Source of the DNA: Aquila chrysaetos chrysaetos
Taxonomy: Eukaryota > Chordata > Aves > Accipitriformes > Accipitridae
Direction: 5' to 3'
Length of the DNA: 64,000 nt
Assembly: GCF_900496995.4 (NCBI RefSeq)
Contig: NC_044022.1
Span: 13,096,938 to 13,160,937 of the forward strand
The position numbers and the translations under genes are program-made. Every line of letters starts with the position of its first letter. The first letter of the stretch is position 1. Below the pieces are notes generated by a model, which saw nothing but the letters and a program-made list of their open reading frames with translations, did no database searches and was not told where the DNA came from. This document shows positions 1 through 14,500 of the stretch, piece by piece.

Positions 1-1698
1 TCTGGGTGCATGTTCCCATGGTTGCTCTGGTACAGCACTGAGCCCACTCCTGAAATACAACTCTCCTAAGCTCCCATACACTTTAACAAAGACGAGCAAT
101 AACAGTGTGTGGGGTTCAGGCACCTCTCTGGTGGAAATACGGTAGTGCTTAAGTCCCCCGACAAGCCCCACAATTCTTACTATATAGATACGAATGGAAA
201 ATCAGGCATCAAATAGGACTTATAAATCCAGAGATTTAGTAAATTGCTTTTATTGCTTCTAGCAGCTAATTACAAGCCTAGATTTGTTGACAAATTCCAT
301 GCATTGTATATACCTTCTACAGCTTGTTTCACTATTTATCTACTATGTACTGAAACAGCAGAGGAAGAGCAAAGAGAGGAAGTTAAAAAGTTACCACTCC
401 TTAGCAATTAACTAACTTCACAGATTGAGGTATCATGCTAGTTAACTAACTAAAGGCCTTTAATCTAGAACTGACATAACAATGCAGACAGGTTTATCAC
501 CAAACACGTCAAATCTGTTGACAAGTTAATCATCATGCTACAGACGCATCTAAAATTGAGGGATCAATGTATAATCTGCCAATCCAAGACTGCCAAAACC
601 AATCCGTCTCTCCAACCTAACTACTTGCAAAGACATCTGCAAGTGCATCTAGCTCTGCAGAAAGACACTCAGACACGTTCTTAGACTATATATGTCCTTA
701 TGCAGAAAATACTAATCTTTGGCTCCACCTGGGTGTCTTAAACACAGGAATGGAGTCCTCATCTCCAGGCCTGTTGTCCCCACTTTGCTTCCTTTTATGT
801 AGAGATTTTGTAATAGTGATTACAAAGGTAAAGTCAATCAGGAAAACCAAAAGCCAACATTTGCTGATGAGCTAGCTGGGTACTTATGGTTTTGTGTTTC
901 TAGAATAGTTGGTTTAGCCTAAAGCTGACATTGATGTAGAGAGGTTTACCTATGTGCTTCAGTGAAAGTGCATCTACATACCATTAGTTGTATGTTTCCT
1001 TCCAAAGCACCTTTCTTTCTAATTTTCTGACAGTTTCAGCCTGGGGTTCTTTACATGAGGAGCTGAGGAAGAATTCCTCTTTAAGTGCAAGTGTTGATAA
1101 ATGTTGTTGGGAAAATCTGGAGAACAGGAATCTCCAACAAATTCAGCAAGACCTGCAGGAGCATATGCTAGGAGAAGTATGATGTTGGGAGCACAGTCAG
1201 TTTTAGAGCCATCAGATGTAGCTACTGAATAAGGGCAACACACAGTCTGCAATAATTTGCAATACAGACACCAATATAAAGATAAAAGGTGAAAGTCCAG
1301 GTATTATTTACTGATATCAAATAACTTTTACAATATATATTTTACAAGTGTAATAGAATCTATTAGCGAATCTTAAAAAAATCAAGAAGTTAGGAAAGTA
1401 GTTTACACATAATCTAAGTAGCAAAATATTTGTTTTCCTTTCACTTTAATTATGGGTACAGGAAATTTACACAAACAATACAAACACTAAAAATGTGACA
1501 TATTTTCATTCTTTTAATTTTACAATAAAGTGCATAATAAAATAGACATAATTATCCCCAAAATGCTTACCAGTTAATTGACATTCATTATTTGAGTTAC
1601 TGCTTTCGTCTTTATTTTGTTGCCAATTTTATAGTGTTAAATAGTATACATATTACTTATAAAGTACATAGAGCTGCAATATCCTGAAGCAGATAATG
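1..1698. other. CEP126 3' UTR and downstream flank
   Basis: No coding potential is visible; the open frames here are short and unlike any protein I know. The AT-rich part from about 1280 to 1698 directly follows the proposed CEP126 stop codon on the minus strand and probably contains its 3' UTR. By human synteny the next gene to the left would be CFAP300, but none of it is seen here. Confidence 0.5.
1611..1616 (-). terminator. candidate poly(A) signal of CEP126
   Basis: The plus strand reads TTTATT, which is AATAAA on the minus strand, 83 bases downstream of the proposed stop codon. It would give a very short 3' UTR. Another AATAAA on this strand lies near 249-254, so the true end of the transcript is undecided. 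Confidence 0.3.
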
Positions 1699-1752
1699 TC
1701 AGTATCTCCTGTACAATTGCAATCGATTGCTAGCTGAGGCATTCTGGTACTG
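1699..1752 (-). CDS. CEP126: CEP126 exon 12 (candidate terminal coding exon)
   Basis: It encodes 17 residues and a TGA stop at 1701-1699. After the acceptor CCTCACAG|CAG the frame reads [17 protein letters not shown]. The phase-0 start fits exon 11, and the length is close to the 14 or so residues human has here (ending RTSYRDKR). The basic end is similar in character but not clearly homologous. A rival acceptor near 3400 gives an unrelated tail. Confidence 0.5.
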   Translation of the reverse strand, partial: QYQNASASNRLQLYRRY

Positions 1753-2466
1753 CTGTGAGGCTATTGTAGTGCTCACCAAAGGGGAGGATATACATTGCTG
1801 AATACTCTATAATAAAATGGAGAATAATGAGATATACAGGTATATAAACAGAAATGTGATTATGTATAATATAACATTCAAGAAACATCATCTGATGATA
1901 TCATGTGATCTGTTTTCCATTATATAAGCAACTGTGCAACTTCATCTGGATTTAGAGGTTGCTATTACAGGGTGCAATGTCATTCACGTGAATTACTGAG
2001 TGAATATCCATACTTTATTTGGCTGCTCTGAAACTAGGAGAGCTGAAGTGCGTTGTTCTCTTGGTGAAGTAAAAATCTTAAATCCCATTGCTTCTCATAG
2101 CGGAAGGGTTGATGAAATCTCAGTCTTCTATACTTTTTCTGCAGCTGGGAACTTGTATGACACTTGTTCACTCTTATCATCAGGAAGAATTCCAAGCCAC
2201 TGCCTGAGATCTGAATGTATATCTACAGCTGGACACCTGTTTAAATGCTTAAGTATATATTTGTAGGGAAAGAAGGGTCTTAAATGTCCATCAGAGAACT
2301 TACAGTTCCAGAGACTGGACAGCCTGAGTAACATCTAGTGTTTATATCTTATTTATGAAACAAAAATCTTGTAGATGAGGAATTAGTGGGAGAAAGCTTT
2401 GTCACAGACCAGCCAGCCAAGAAGTCTGACTACTGAAAGCCAGGAAAATGCATTGGTGGGGGGAAC

Positions 2467-2500
<34 letters not shown>

Positions 2501-5500
2501 TAGGACAGGCTGTGAAGACAGCCCCAGAGAATATACAAGCTCAAAAATGCTTTAGTAAAACACAGTTAGATCCAATAAAGGTAGCTATGCTACACTAATT
2601 GCTGAAAACTACAAAATTTACAAGTTGTTTAGCCATAAAGAATGAAATTTGTAAGGAGGCAGAAGAGAGGAAGCTGAGGTTCGAAGTCACACCTACTGCT
2701 AAGATTCACAAGAAGAGAGGTAATGATGTGCTCTGCGTTATTTTCATAGTCCCACTTCAAAACCAGGCAATCATTTTGAATTTAGGAGCCTGGATACTTT
2801 CTGGGGTTTTTCAGTCTCAAACTCAGTAAGTGGGAAAAGCCTTCTGAATAAAGTAAAGCATGTGAAGTACACAGTCGTCTGTCTATATTTTTTCCTCAGT
2901 ACAAATATATAGTAAAGGAGGAGACTGATAATACAGAATTATAAATACTACTCCCACGTTATAAACTGAACACTTGAAATGTAAATTTTGTACTTCGGAC
3001 ACTCATCTGCCTATTCAGTTCTCTATATTCCAGGTATCATGATTATTTTGTTTGAAACTGACAAGATCTAGAATATATGGAACAAAATACAAACACTTAT
3101 TGAAGCAAGGTAATACCTATCGCTTATAGAACATGGCATATCTGCAGGTCAAAGTAAGAATTCATTGTATTACCAATTACTTTATGCACTACCATGCATC
3201 ATTCCCCCTTCCCTCTCTATGTTATGGACCCTGTTAAATTACTATTCCTTAAAAGTTCTTAGAACTTCCTGGACTTTGCAAGCGTCTTCAGATTCCAAAA
3301 GGAAAATTAAGCCAGAGGATGAGGCAGTCTGGTATAAACTGTTAAAGCCTGTTTACAGTACTATAAAGTTCATATGTATTTTTTTTACATAAATAGAAAT
3401 CTGAAAATCTGGCAAGCCAGTTGAAGAGATTGATGTCAATATTTTCAATTATGTTTTTACTATAAAATAAGCCATAAGGTCAGTTTGTAGGAATTAAATC
3501 TGAACATATTTAAATGAAATACTTACTAAAGGCGTGGTTATCTGCAAAACACTTGCAGCAGATGGGTTTCTGGTGATGGCTTCTTGAACATCTGAAAAGA
3601 GCATAAAAGTATATCTTAAATATTATATAAACCAAATACTACAGTAGAAATATGATTCACAGTAAAATATTCAAAACACAACTTCCCAGCGATTGTGGAA
3701 AGGTAGTTTAATATCACTGTTCTTTTCTTCCCTACCAACAGCTGCTGAAGTATATGCCGCATCTGTATTTTTAAAATTTGCAATTTATTATCTGAACAAA
3801 AAATTTAATGTCAATAAAGAAATCTAAAGCTGGAGAAAAGAATGCCAGCTACTCTAAGCTGGCAACAAAAATTTCAGACTTAGGTTGGTTAGTGACTAAC
3901 TGTTATTCATTAAAAAGACCACTATGAAGGTACACAGTTTTAGTCGCTTAATTTGGTAACATGTGAAAACAAAGCCAAAAAAGGGGTTCAAAAAGGTCAC
4001 AGTTTAAAAAAGCAACATACTTACATGACATGTAAGTACTTACAACACTTTACTTACTTACTTACAGGTGCATACTTACATGTACTTACATGTCCTATAA
4101 GGCCACCTGTAAAATTTCCCAGCTTTTTACCAAGTAATCCCCAAATAATTAGGCAAGCTAATTAAATTTCTAAGATACATATATATATATATATGTATTA
4201 CATTAATTTTCACAGTTACTTCATTTGCAATCAGTTAACTCCTATGATTCTTTCATTGTTTCTTTCATATTCCTTATGTACTTTTCTTATAGTTTCCATA
4301 GTTTTCCTTTTCACACTTTGCAAACTTCAGCTTTCTTGCTCCCAGTTCTTTTGCTGCATTTACCTTTGCCTCTATTTCTTTGTCATTTCTCTGTTATTTA
4401 TACAGCAATTTATTTTATATTTTCTTGAATTTCTCTTTTCATATGTACTTTCTTAACCAGAGCACATCATACTAAAACTCCTCTCTGACAAAAGACAGAA
4501 TTCTTCTCTTCTGTTTGCCTGGAAGCAATAACCATGAGGTACGATATAATGAAATTCTGAACCACTGTTTGACGTGAGCAAGAATTGGAAGCTACCGCTG
4601 CAGAAAGTTTCTAAGCGGTTGCAAAGATCTTTTATTCTGCTGTTGCAGTTTACAGGAAACTGAAGCCGTTTTCCTCAAAGTCAAGCAATCCACCATTTAA
4701 TGTAGAAATGTATGGATAGTGTGCAGAAGCTTAATAAGCTCTGGTTTAGTCTGATTCCAGTTAATAAGGGGATAAACTTGGGTAACCTGACCATGAAATT
4801 GTGCAGTCCAGAAGGAAAAGTAGTGGAATAGTAAAATAAAATCAATGGACTTCAAGAAAGCAGACTCTTATAAACTAAAATAATTGGCATGTAAAATTTC
4901 ATATGAAAAAAGTCTAAGGAAAACATAAAAATCCAGTTGGTAGTTCCATAAACAGCAAAAAATGGCAACCAGAATTTATTCCAATGATATGGAAAGCCAA
5001 GCAGTCCAGTGAAGAGACCATGTGGACTAAGTCACAAGGTCCCCACTGATTTCAAATACAGGATGGAGCACACAAAATACAGAAACTATGTCAAACTAAT
5101 GAGAATTTTTATGAAAGACCTGTATGATCACGTAGGTCAAAGCAAATACTAACCATTAGATACAGTAGCAAGAGACCCAAGAAGGATGTTTGTTCTATGA
5201 GTACACTAGTTAAAATAGGATGATGAATGAAAGTGTTAGCTAACTAATCACTGGAGAGAAAAAATTATCAAGAACAAGTACAGATATTTCCCCACATTCT
5301 TCAGCAAAATGGAAACTGTGATTGGAGAGCTCATGTAAAAAGCACCACTATGAAGCAGGTAAGAAATCAGCCTGGCATAGAGAAAGAACAGGTTAGAGAA
5401 CACTTAAGTAAGTTTGACGTTTGTAAAATAGTTACGCAAGTGATATTCACTAAAACATTCAGATTTGGCTGCAGCACTCTCAGAACTCAGTATTTGTGAT

Positions 5501-8500
5501 CTTTAAGAATTCATGGAGAAGAGGAACATTCTAAAAGACTAGAAGAAAGAAAATGAAAAAACATTCATTATAAAGGGTTACATTTGCAAAAACATAGGAT
5601 ATATAATATAAAGGGTAAATATTCGCAAAAATAACTGCAAAAAAATTAAGGTGGATAAGCATTGGAACAGATTCCTAAGTGAGGCTGATACATCTGATAA
5701 ATCTTTAAAGAACAATTTTGACAAACATCTGTTAGAAGAAACAACAGCTACTGTTGGGCTGAGCCAGTTTCTGAAGGTGTCCTCTAGTCACATTTTGAAT
5801 GATTTTTTTGGACCAAGGCAAAGTCACCATTATTTTAAATTAATTTCATTGACTTTAAGAAAGGTTTCATGATTTTGATCTACTGTTTGCTACATTTAGT
5901 AAATACTACTACTACTACTACTACTAATAATAATTAGAATAAAAATATTTCTATCACAGGATTCATGTTTTTAAAAATTTAAATTTATTAATTTATTTAA
6001 AATTAATCCATGACAACAAAATATAGTTATTTAATCACTTGATATAGGATCCTTTTTATTATCAAACTTACTTTGTAGCCTTTGATCGAGACGATCAAGA
6101 GACTGGAAAATCTTCTGTTCTTCTACTGAAAGCGTACTCATGCCTGGACGTGGAGCCCTGTGAAGCAGTAAGGGCTGTCTATCTGGTTGCACACTTTCCA
6201 TAGCTGCCAGGATTTCATCCTCTGCAATGGGTGTACTCGCTAGTTTTTCTGCCATAAGAAACTGAACAGTGCTTTCTGAAACTGAAGAGATTACAGGGGT
6301 AACTTCAAATGAGAAGAGCTCATTACATTTAAATATACTGCTTGATTTCATGACTATAGGTCTGTGAAACTCAAAATACACATTAAAAGATCAAAAAGGT
6401 TGCAAAGTCAGGAAGCATGATATGTTAGAAAATGACATAATTGAGATCACTAATGCATCTTGCAGTTGGCACTAGAGCAAGTTCTACTGACTTCGGAAAT
6501 ATGTAATGACAGCAAGCAATACCTTTCCATATCCTACAGTTATGTATGATGCATACAGCTGTCATACAGTTAAATACAAACAGGAATGGAATGAAACTTG
6601 AGTATACATTGTAATGCACTTATAAAACCATCAATATCATGACACATGATGCTATATCTTACATTTCCGTGAAAAAAATTAGGTTTAGACAACAAACTAC
6701 CCTTTCTTACTTAGAATCAACGATGCCAAAAGACACAAGTGATGTTACGCAGTGGATATATTAGGTCACTATATATAACAGAGAATTGAAGTGAGATGTG
6801 TTACTGTACCTTCATCAGACTTATAGGTGTTATTCATATTTTGTACTGGATCAAATGCAGATTGAACAGGACTCAGCTGGACAGTACATAACGAATTCTA
6901 TCAAAAATATTATAAGAATATTTTAAGTGTAATTTAAGGTAACTATACTACTTGTGAACATTTTTTGTTTATTATTTCATATTACTAAATAACTTCAAGT
7001 GCAAAAATATTAGTGTATACTAATACAGTGATGTATTCTAGTTTGTTTTATTCTTTTCATTAGCAGTGACAGCAAGCTGACTAAGCACACCAATTGAAAA
7101 TTGTGTGACACTGAACAAATCTTTGGTATTCCTGAAACTCTTTCCATTCTGAAGATAAATAAGATTTTTATTTTTTATAGTATTTAATATCTACCTGCGC
7201 ATGATGAGTAGGCTTCCATCTTTTAGAGGCTATGCTTTGTCTTCTGTGTTCTGAAAAACCTCTGTGTTTATTCTCATGGTTGTCAAAAACCTGTTTTTGT
7301 CTTGTAACAGGGGCAATACCTTAAATGACATGCATACAAAAATAAACCAAAAATGTGTAAAAACATGATAAAGATAGTAGTAGTAAAACTAATAATGGTG
7401 AGTAAATGTCTCTGTCCAAATTTAGATGTTTACCTTGTGTATGTTTACATCTGATCTTGCTAAATGTATTTTCTTATAGTGAAAAGAGAGAAACAGGCAC
7501 TTCTAAGGCATATTTAATTTCATGTTAGCATAGGACTATGAGATACAGAAAGTAATGTTTTAGAAAATAAGAAGCAATTAGAGAACAATCCTAAAGTCTA
7601 ATTGTCCAACACAGTAAATGCCTGTTGCAAAGATGCTGTATCTTATACCTTAATGGATTCAACATTTGTTAAGATTACATAGCACTGTGCAGAAAACATG
7701 TAATAGTTCACACAGTTTATTTGATTCACAGAATCACAGAATAGTAGAGGGGGGAAGGGACCTCTGGAGGTCATCTGGTCCAATCGCTCTGCTCAAGCAG
7801 GGCCACCTAGAGCTGGTTGCCCAGGACCATATCCAGGTGGCTTTTGAGTATCACCAAGGATGGAGACTCCACAAAGTCTCTGGGCAACTTGTGCCAGTGC
7901 TCCATCACCCTCACAATAAAAACCCAGTGTTTCTAAAGTTCAGAGGGAACCTCCTGTGTGTCAGTTTGTGCCCACTGAAAGGACCAGAGGCAATGGGCAC
8001 AAAAGAGCCTGGCTCCGTCCCCTTTGCACCTTCTTTCCAGGTATTTATAGACAGTGCTAAGATCCCCCATGGCCTTCTCTTCCCCAGGCTGAACAGTCCC
8101 AGCTCTCTCAGCCTTTCCTCATAGGAGAGATGCTCCAGTCCCGTCATCTTCCTCGCACTTCATTGGGCTCTCTCCAGTCTGTCCATGTCTCTCTTGTACT
8201 GAGGAGCCCAGAACTGAACACAGTCATCCAGGTGTGGCCTCACAGGTGTGATTTGAATCATTGTTTAAAACCTTAGTGCTACAGCTTGGGATTTTCTAGT
8301 TAATCTTACTAATTTATATATCTGTATACTAATTTTAATGACAGTACTGCTATATACTATTTTCCCTCAACTAGAGAGGCCTAACCTAGACACTGTACCT
8401 CAAATTTATTTTAGTTTTGTCTGGTGTAATAATACATTTTCAAAATTAAAGCATCAAGTTTCAAAATTAAAATTAAGTTCTTAATTAAACTTTCATGCAT

Positions 8501-11500
8501 ACAAACTTGAGATGCAAGTCAGCATTTTCATGTGCAAGTCAGGAATCTACATATCCAAGGAGATATTATATTCTCATTTGTAAATGCAGTTACTTGATTT
8601 ATACTTGAGAAGAAAAATTACCCATTCATGATTAGACCAAGAGGACTTTTAGTGATTTTAACAGAATTTTATTTCTTTAGTTGTTATTACAGTGATATTT
8701 AACAAAGCAGAACTCTTACCATTTGCAGGAAAAGAACACAATTCATTGATCCTAGAAGCAGACTTGAAACTAGTCATCTGGCTGCTGCCATCAGTGGTAA
8801 CATGGGACACATTAGCTTTAAAAGGTTGCCATTTAGCTATATGTGAATTATTGTAATGTGACACATGGTGCTGAATAGCACCTGAAAAGAAAAGGAAATG
8901 TGATCATGTTATATTCAATACAAGGTAAAGTTTAAAAAGAAGCAAAGAAGAAACCCCTTGTTATATTAGTAATCACATAATGTTTTTCTGAAAAATAAAA
9001 TCCAAAGTTGCTCTATTGATATGCATCAACACTTAATTAGTTTGCAAGACATGCTAGATCTATGCCAAGGAAAAGACTCCTTTGAGAAATGTAAGACAAA
9101 AATATAATAAGCAATAGTATCTTTGAAGGCATGAGATACTGAGCAGTCTACCCCTGTTTAACTATAAGGATGTGAATTAGTCCCGTATTTGTCACAGGCT
9201 AAATGTTAAACATATTTTTAAAGCATTTTACTGACTGAACACCAAAGAACTTCTAATCTTATATTATGTGTCAGCCAGAAGATACACCACTTGAAGCCTG
9301 GAAGTCCAATTAAAGGAAGATCCTCATGGACAACGATTTTATTTATTCATCTTGTTCCCACTTATTCTTTCTGTACATTTGGCCAAGCATTGCAACAGAT
9401 CACATTTTCTACAGTGTCCTCCCAGACCTCACTGAACTTTGTAATAGTGCCACAGCAGATATTTTACTCAAGAACAATGCAGTATCCAGTCTCTCATAGC
9501 AAGAACTTCAGGACAAAGACTATGGTGATCTATGTGCATTTGCAGGCAATAGAACCAATAATTGCAACTCATTAAGAGTTATCTAGAGTATTTAAAACAA
9601 AGAGTTTCAAAACACAAGATCTAAGCAGATACTGAGAGAGGGCCATCTACCCAAATTTTAAAAAGAGGTTACTCAGCTCTTCCTCTAAAAGAGCTGGATC
9701 TATGTGACACTGTGGATGTAGCATTTAAAGTTGCAGTGAAAACAATATTAGTAGTGCACACCACTTTGACCCACTAAATTTCCTGATTCATTGATCTGAT
9801 GTGCATATAAGGAGATCAAGAGGCAAGCATCTCTGCTGGAGGCGAGATACGGTAATGCAAGACTTCATTCATTTCCAATGTAAAATTAAATAGGTTAATT
9901 TAAGTCACACATATCTTAAGCTCATCTGTTTGACTTTGAACTGGAATGGAGAAGCAGATAACATTTCCCACCCCTGCTTTAGGCCAAGAATATTCACCTA
10001 CCTCTGCTCTTACACAACAGAGCTCTTCTGAATCACTCCGTAGTTAAAACTATGCATTACTGTAGATAAAACTAGAAATTTAGTTTTTTACGTTATGGGA
10101 ATTACTTGTGGTAGAAAGTATCTTTGAGCTGCATGGCCAAATCTCGGGGTGATCCCAGTACGTGAAGCAGTTTGGAGTGCTGCTTGTACCTGAAGCAGGG
10201 TCTACAGCTTCAGGAGCTCTGCCTCCAGCTGCAACCCTGAACAGGAAGCAAACCAGCATACAACATACAAATTACAAGCACAAGGGTGCCATCAATGCCC
10301 AAGGCACAGAATATAGCTAGGCTGCAGGGGTGAAACAAGGCATTAAATTAAAAAGCATGCAACCTATTTTGAAATGTAAAACCCATGAGATTAAAGTTTA
10401 TTCTCCCAAAATTTCTTATGCATCTTTCCTCTAACTTACCAATCAATCTCTGCATCATATTGCTCCCAAGGTTAATTTTTAGTAAAAGGCAGGATTGGTC
10501 CTCAAATTTCTTAAAATTCTTTATAAATCAGACATACTTTGCAGCACAGCAAAATTTGCCTGGTATCAGCTCTTTATTTTTAACTTACATGTAATTTTTT
10601 TGAGCATTAATTGTGCTACTGGGACTAAAACTTAATAATTTTAGGCACTTACAGGGTCAGCATTTTAAAAACATGGTAGATCCACATTTCTTTCACTCTC
10701 AGGTGGCAGTGACTGTTGGACAACTAGCTATGACTCCCAGTTACCTTGTAAAACTTGTTCACATAAACTTAGTCACTTCCTCCTATATCATTATTTAGAC
10801 CACCTGTCACATCTGCTCATTAGTCAGGAATATAATCTCAGGGAAAATACTTCCTTTTCATTTAATATTGTAGAGAGCTATTAAAAATGGGGATCGACAT
10901 TTGAGAGGCCTCTGGGCACCACTAGAATAGAAATGACAATGACAAATGGTGAAAACTTCTTAAAACTGGCTGTATTGTGTGAATGGATGAAAGGCTGGAT
11001 GTTTTATCTGAAAACAAATTGGTGATGTAATTGAAAAAGACTTTCGTCTGAACATCTCCCCACCCCAAACCCAGAAACTTGACTCTTACCAATAGCAAGG
11101 TCTTTTGGAGCTCGGGCAGTATGCGCTCCTTGCCAGGAGGTACTTGTTTTTCCAGCTGCTGGGATATGATGGAGATGTAATCCATTTTCTGCGTTAACAG
11201 GTCTTCTTTCAGTGCAGGTTGCTGGATGATTTTGACAGACACTTGTCTGAATGCTATTTACAGAACAAGTATTTTTTGCCCAAGGTTCGTATTTGGCCGT
11301 GCTGCAGCCAGGTGTAGATATCGCAGTGGCCAAGTCAGAACGACAAGTAATACTCTCACTGTTTTCTGTACCATTTCTATTTAAAACTCGATCTGCTAAC
11401 ACAACATGCCTTTCATTTAAATCATTCCTGCTTGTAGCGGTAGCTTGAAGGGCTGAAGGCGGCAGTGGCTGACACCCAGGGCTGGCTGCGTTTTTGCCAC

Positions 11501-14500
11501 TTCTGTTTCCCGGCAGAGGTGCGGATGGTGGGTGAGGTGCTAGCAATTTCCCTGGAGCTTTTCGAGTTTTGTTGGCTTCAGCAGCTGACTGCGGTTGGAT
11601 TATAGTGCCTGTTCTCTTCTTGGGCATAAAACTTGACTGGGCTGTTACAGATGTTGTTCTTCCAGTTATTTTTGCCTTATTTTTGAGTTGATTACCTTCA
11701 TTAACTTTAGAATTATTACTACATACTGGGGGTTTACTTTCTTCCTCTTTTGATAACATCCAAGCTTTTTCAGCAGGAAAGGATCCAGTAGACATAAATA
11801 TATTCAGAGGCATGCATTCTTTATTTGATTCTTCAGTATTAACATTTGGTTTTGATATATGAGAGTTTTCCTGATGATTTTTTATGAACATGGGGTTTGA
11901 AGGTTGAGCAACAATACTTGAATTAGTCTTAGGAGCATTATTTGTAGTTTGAACATATTGCAGCTGTGCAGAAGATATTTCACTGGTGTTTTTTCCATAG
12001 TCTTTTTCATTATTTTCTATTATTATCTGGTTAATTTGATCACACCATCTTAGCTTTCTATTGTATTTTTCATTTTCTGCACTTTTCTTCTTTATTTTTG
12101 CCAGTTCTAAACTGTCTCTGATAGAAGACATGGGTCTAGTTCCAAAACTGATCCCGTGGTTCATAACCACAGCTTTGAAATGACTGGGTACATATTTAGA
12201 ATCCTTCTTTAAGATACTTCTGAATAACTTTGCTCTTTTTCTTTCAAGAATATTGTTCGTCAGGGTTTTGTGCTGTGCAGGAGTGCCAGAACTGAACTCT
12301 GTATCAGACACCAGTGACATAGTTTCAACCATATTTCCCTTTTCTTCCTCTTTGTCATTCTGTTTCTTAACATCACACAGAACTGAGGCATTTGGTATGC
12401 CCTGAAATAAAGATGATCCTGGATTAATGTCATCAATACATTTAATATTTCCTTCTTTTGTTTCAGTCATTTTTCCTGAGGTATTTTTTAAAAACTCTGT
12501 AATGATGTTTTTGTCCTTTGGTAATGTATCAGCTGTGCTAGGAATGCCAGTGGAACATCCCTGATTAGGAAATAAGATTACAGATGTTGCAATAGGTTGA
12601 CTGGAGGTTTGCATAGATATAGTTCTTTTTTGTGGGGTCATTTTAAAACTTTGATCTTGCATCAGATCCTGAACTCTTTCTCCTGGAATAGAATCAGGGC
12701 TGGCCCAGGCTTTGCTAGGATTGAGAACAGGATGACCAGTGGCTAATGTGCTAGCCCTTCCAGAAGATGGCTTGCTTCTTTCTTCTTTTATATTTTGCAG
12801 AAACCTGAATGCATTACTTACAGAGCTTTCTTGCTTACCAGAGGTAGAGAACTCTGCAGGTTTTTTTTCAGATCTGTGAGAAGCAGATGATTCCTCTTCT
12901 GAACTGTTTACATGTTCAGCAGAAGTTAGAACATTATTTTTAGCTAAAATATCATGAATAGGTAAGTTGTGGTAGTATTGCGAATCTACCTTTCTCAGAC
13001 AATTATTTAGATGCGTATTTTTAGAAGTACTTTGAGCTGTATAAAGCAAACCATTATTCCTAGTCTGTGATTTTTCTGGATTGTACAGGGCACAGTCACA
13101 CTGTGTAGTCAAAGATGATTCACTCAGTGTTGTGTAATTTCCATTTTGTTCTCCAGCCTCAAGACTGTCAAGGCTTGACAGGCTTTCTGAATCATCTGTT
13201 TTCTTGACATCCTGATGAAAATTCTGAAATACAGGCATAAAACCAGACTCTTACATTTATCAGAAAAGCTTTTTTTTATACTAATTTCTCATTAATGAGA
13301 GCTTAGGCTAAAATACATTCAATACTGAGACTGGTGTTTTTATGACTTGGGGTCATAGCACCATGAGTGTTTCCACCAAGTCAAAATTTACCTGTGTTCA
13401 ATTGCAAAGGAAAATGATGTAGTTTGGATATGAAATTCAGAGGAAAGAGCTGCATAGTTCAACAAAATTAATCCTAAGTTTTATATAAATTCTACAATAT
13501 CAAAAAAGGAACAAGATTTGTCTAAACAACACTACGCTTTCTGGATTGCCCTATGACACAGGATGGTTTTCGTACTCTAACATGTAAGGGAGTTTACAAA
13601 ATTAAAGACAATCCATGAAAATGCAGATTTGATAGTGGATCTGCCCCAAACTGGATTTTTTTCCATAATACTAGACTGAATATATTTATTTTCATACAAA
13701 GTGCCACAAGTGATGAGGACTTAAGCCTTGTCATGGCAAACACAGAAAACATCTCTCAGCTGTCATAATCACAGTGATTAACACCTCCCCCCAGTGAAAC
13801 CCCTTCTTCTCATCTTTCAGAAATAAGAAAATACCATCTGATCTATGAGGAAAGATCAGGTCTAAGGGCATATGGGAGTCCCATCTACTCCCCCAACTTC
13901 TTCATCAAACTTTAATGTAGTGATGAAGAGCAACTAGCACCATTCAAATCACCACTCGGACAACTTCATGTATGCACTATACAGGCATTTTCTTCACTAT
14001 TACTTCTCCATCCAAACACTGAGATGCCTGACATGGTTGAAAATACGTACTTATTTAAGTACAAGATTTCAAAATACACATAAATGTAAAGGAAAACAAG
14101 CATATCGACTATTTTCACAATCATCTCATTCATTCTCTCTTGTGGAAGTGGAAGTTCACTTCCACACAACTCAGCAGCTAAGTGATTTTAAACCATACAT
14201 TGGAAAAATTTGGCCCGACAAACTAATGCGAAGCTGCATTAGATATGCAAACTTATGCAATGAAGACTTTTTTTTCATTAGTGACTTTAAATGGAAAATG
14301 TTTCAAGTAGCAAAATCTGTTAACCTAGGTAAGTGATTATATATCCCCTGGCAACTACAATGCATAAAATCCATTAGTAAATAAAAACATGTTTTTGTAG
14401 TAAACCTTCTTTTGTTCTAATAAAATTGTTATACCATAATATTGCGTAGTTTATAGCTGTACGAATATTTTAAATTGTAGAATAAAAAGCTTAGTGAGTC

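Noticed and set aside
3362-3406. Alternative last exon of CEP126 after a TTTTCAG acceptor
   Set aside because: The acceptor is good, but the predicted tail ([15 protein letters not shown]) is hydrophobic and unlike the polar, basic human C-terminus.
4193-4456. 87-codon hydrophobic plus-strand frame, membrane-like
   Set aside because: It is T-rich sequence read in frame inside CEP126 intron 10, with no homology and a second overlapping frame of the same kind.
7666-8124. 152-codon plus-strand open frame
   Set aside because: It is antisense to a CR1 element; the matching sense frame is CR1 polymerase debris.
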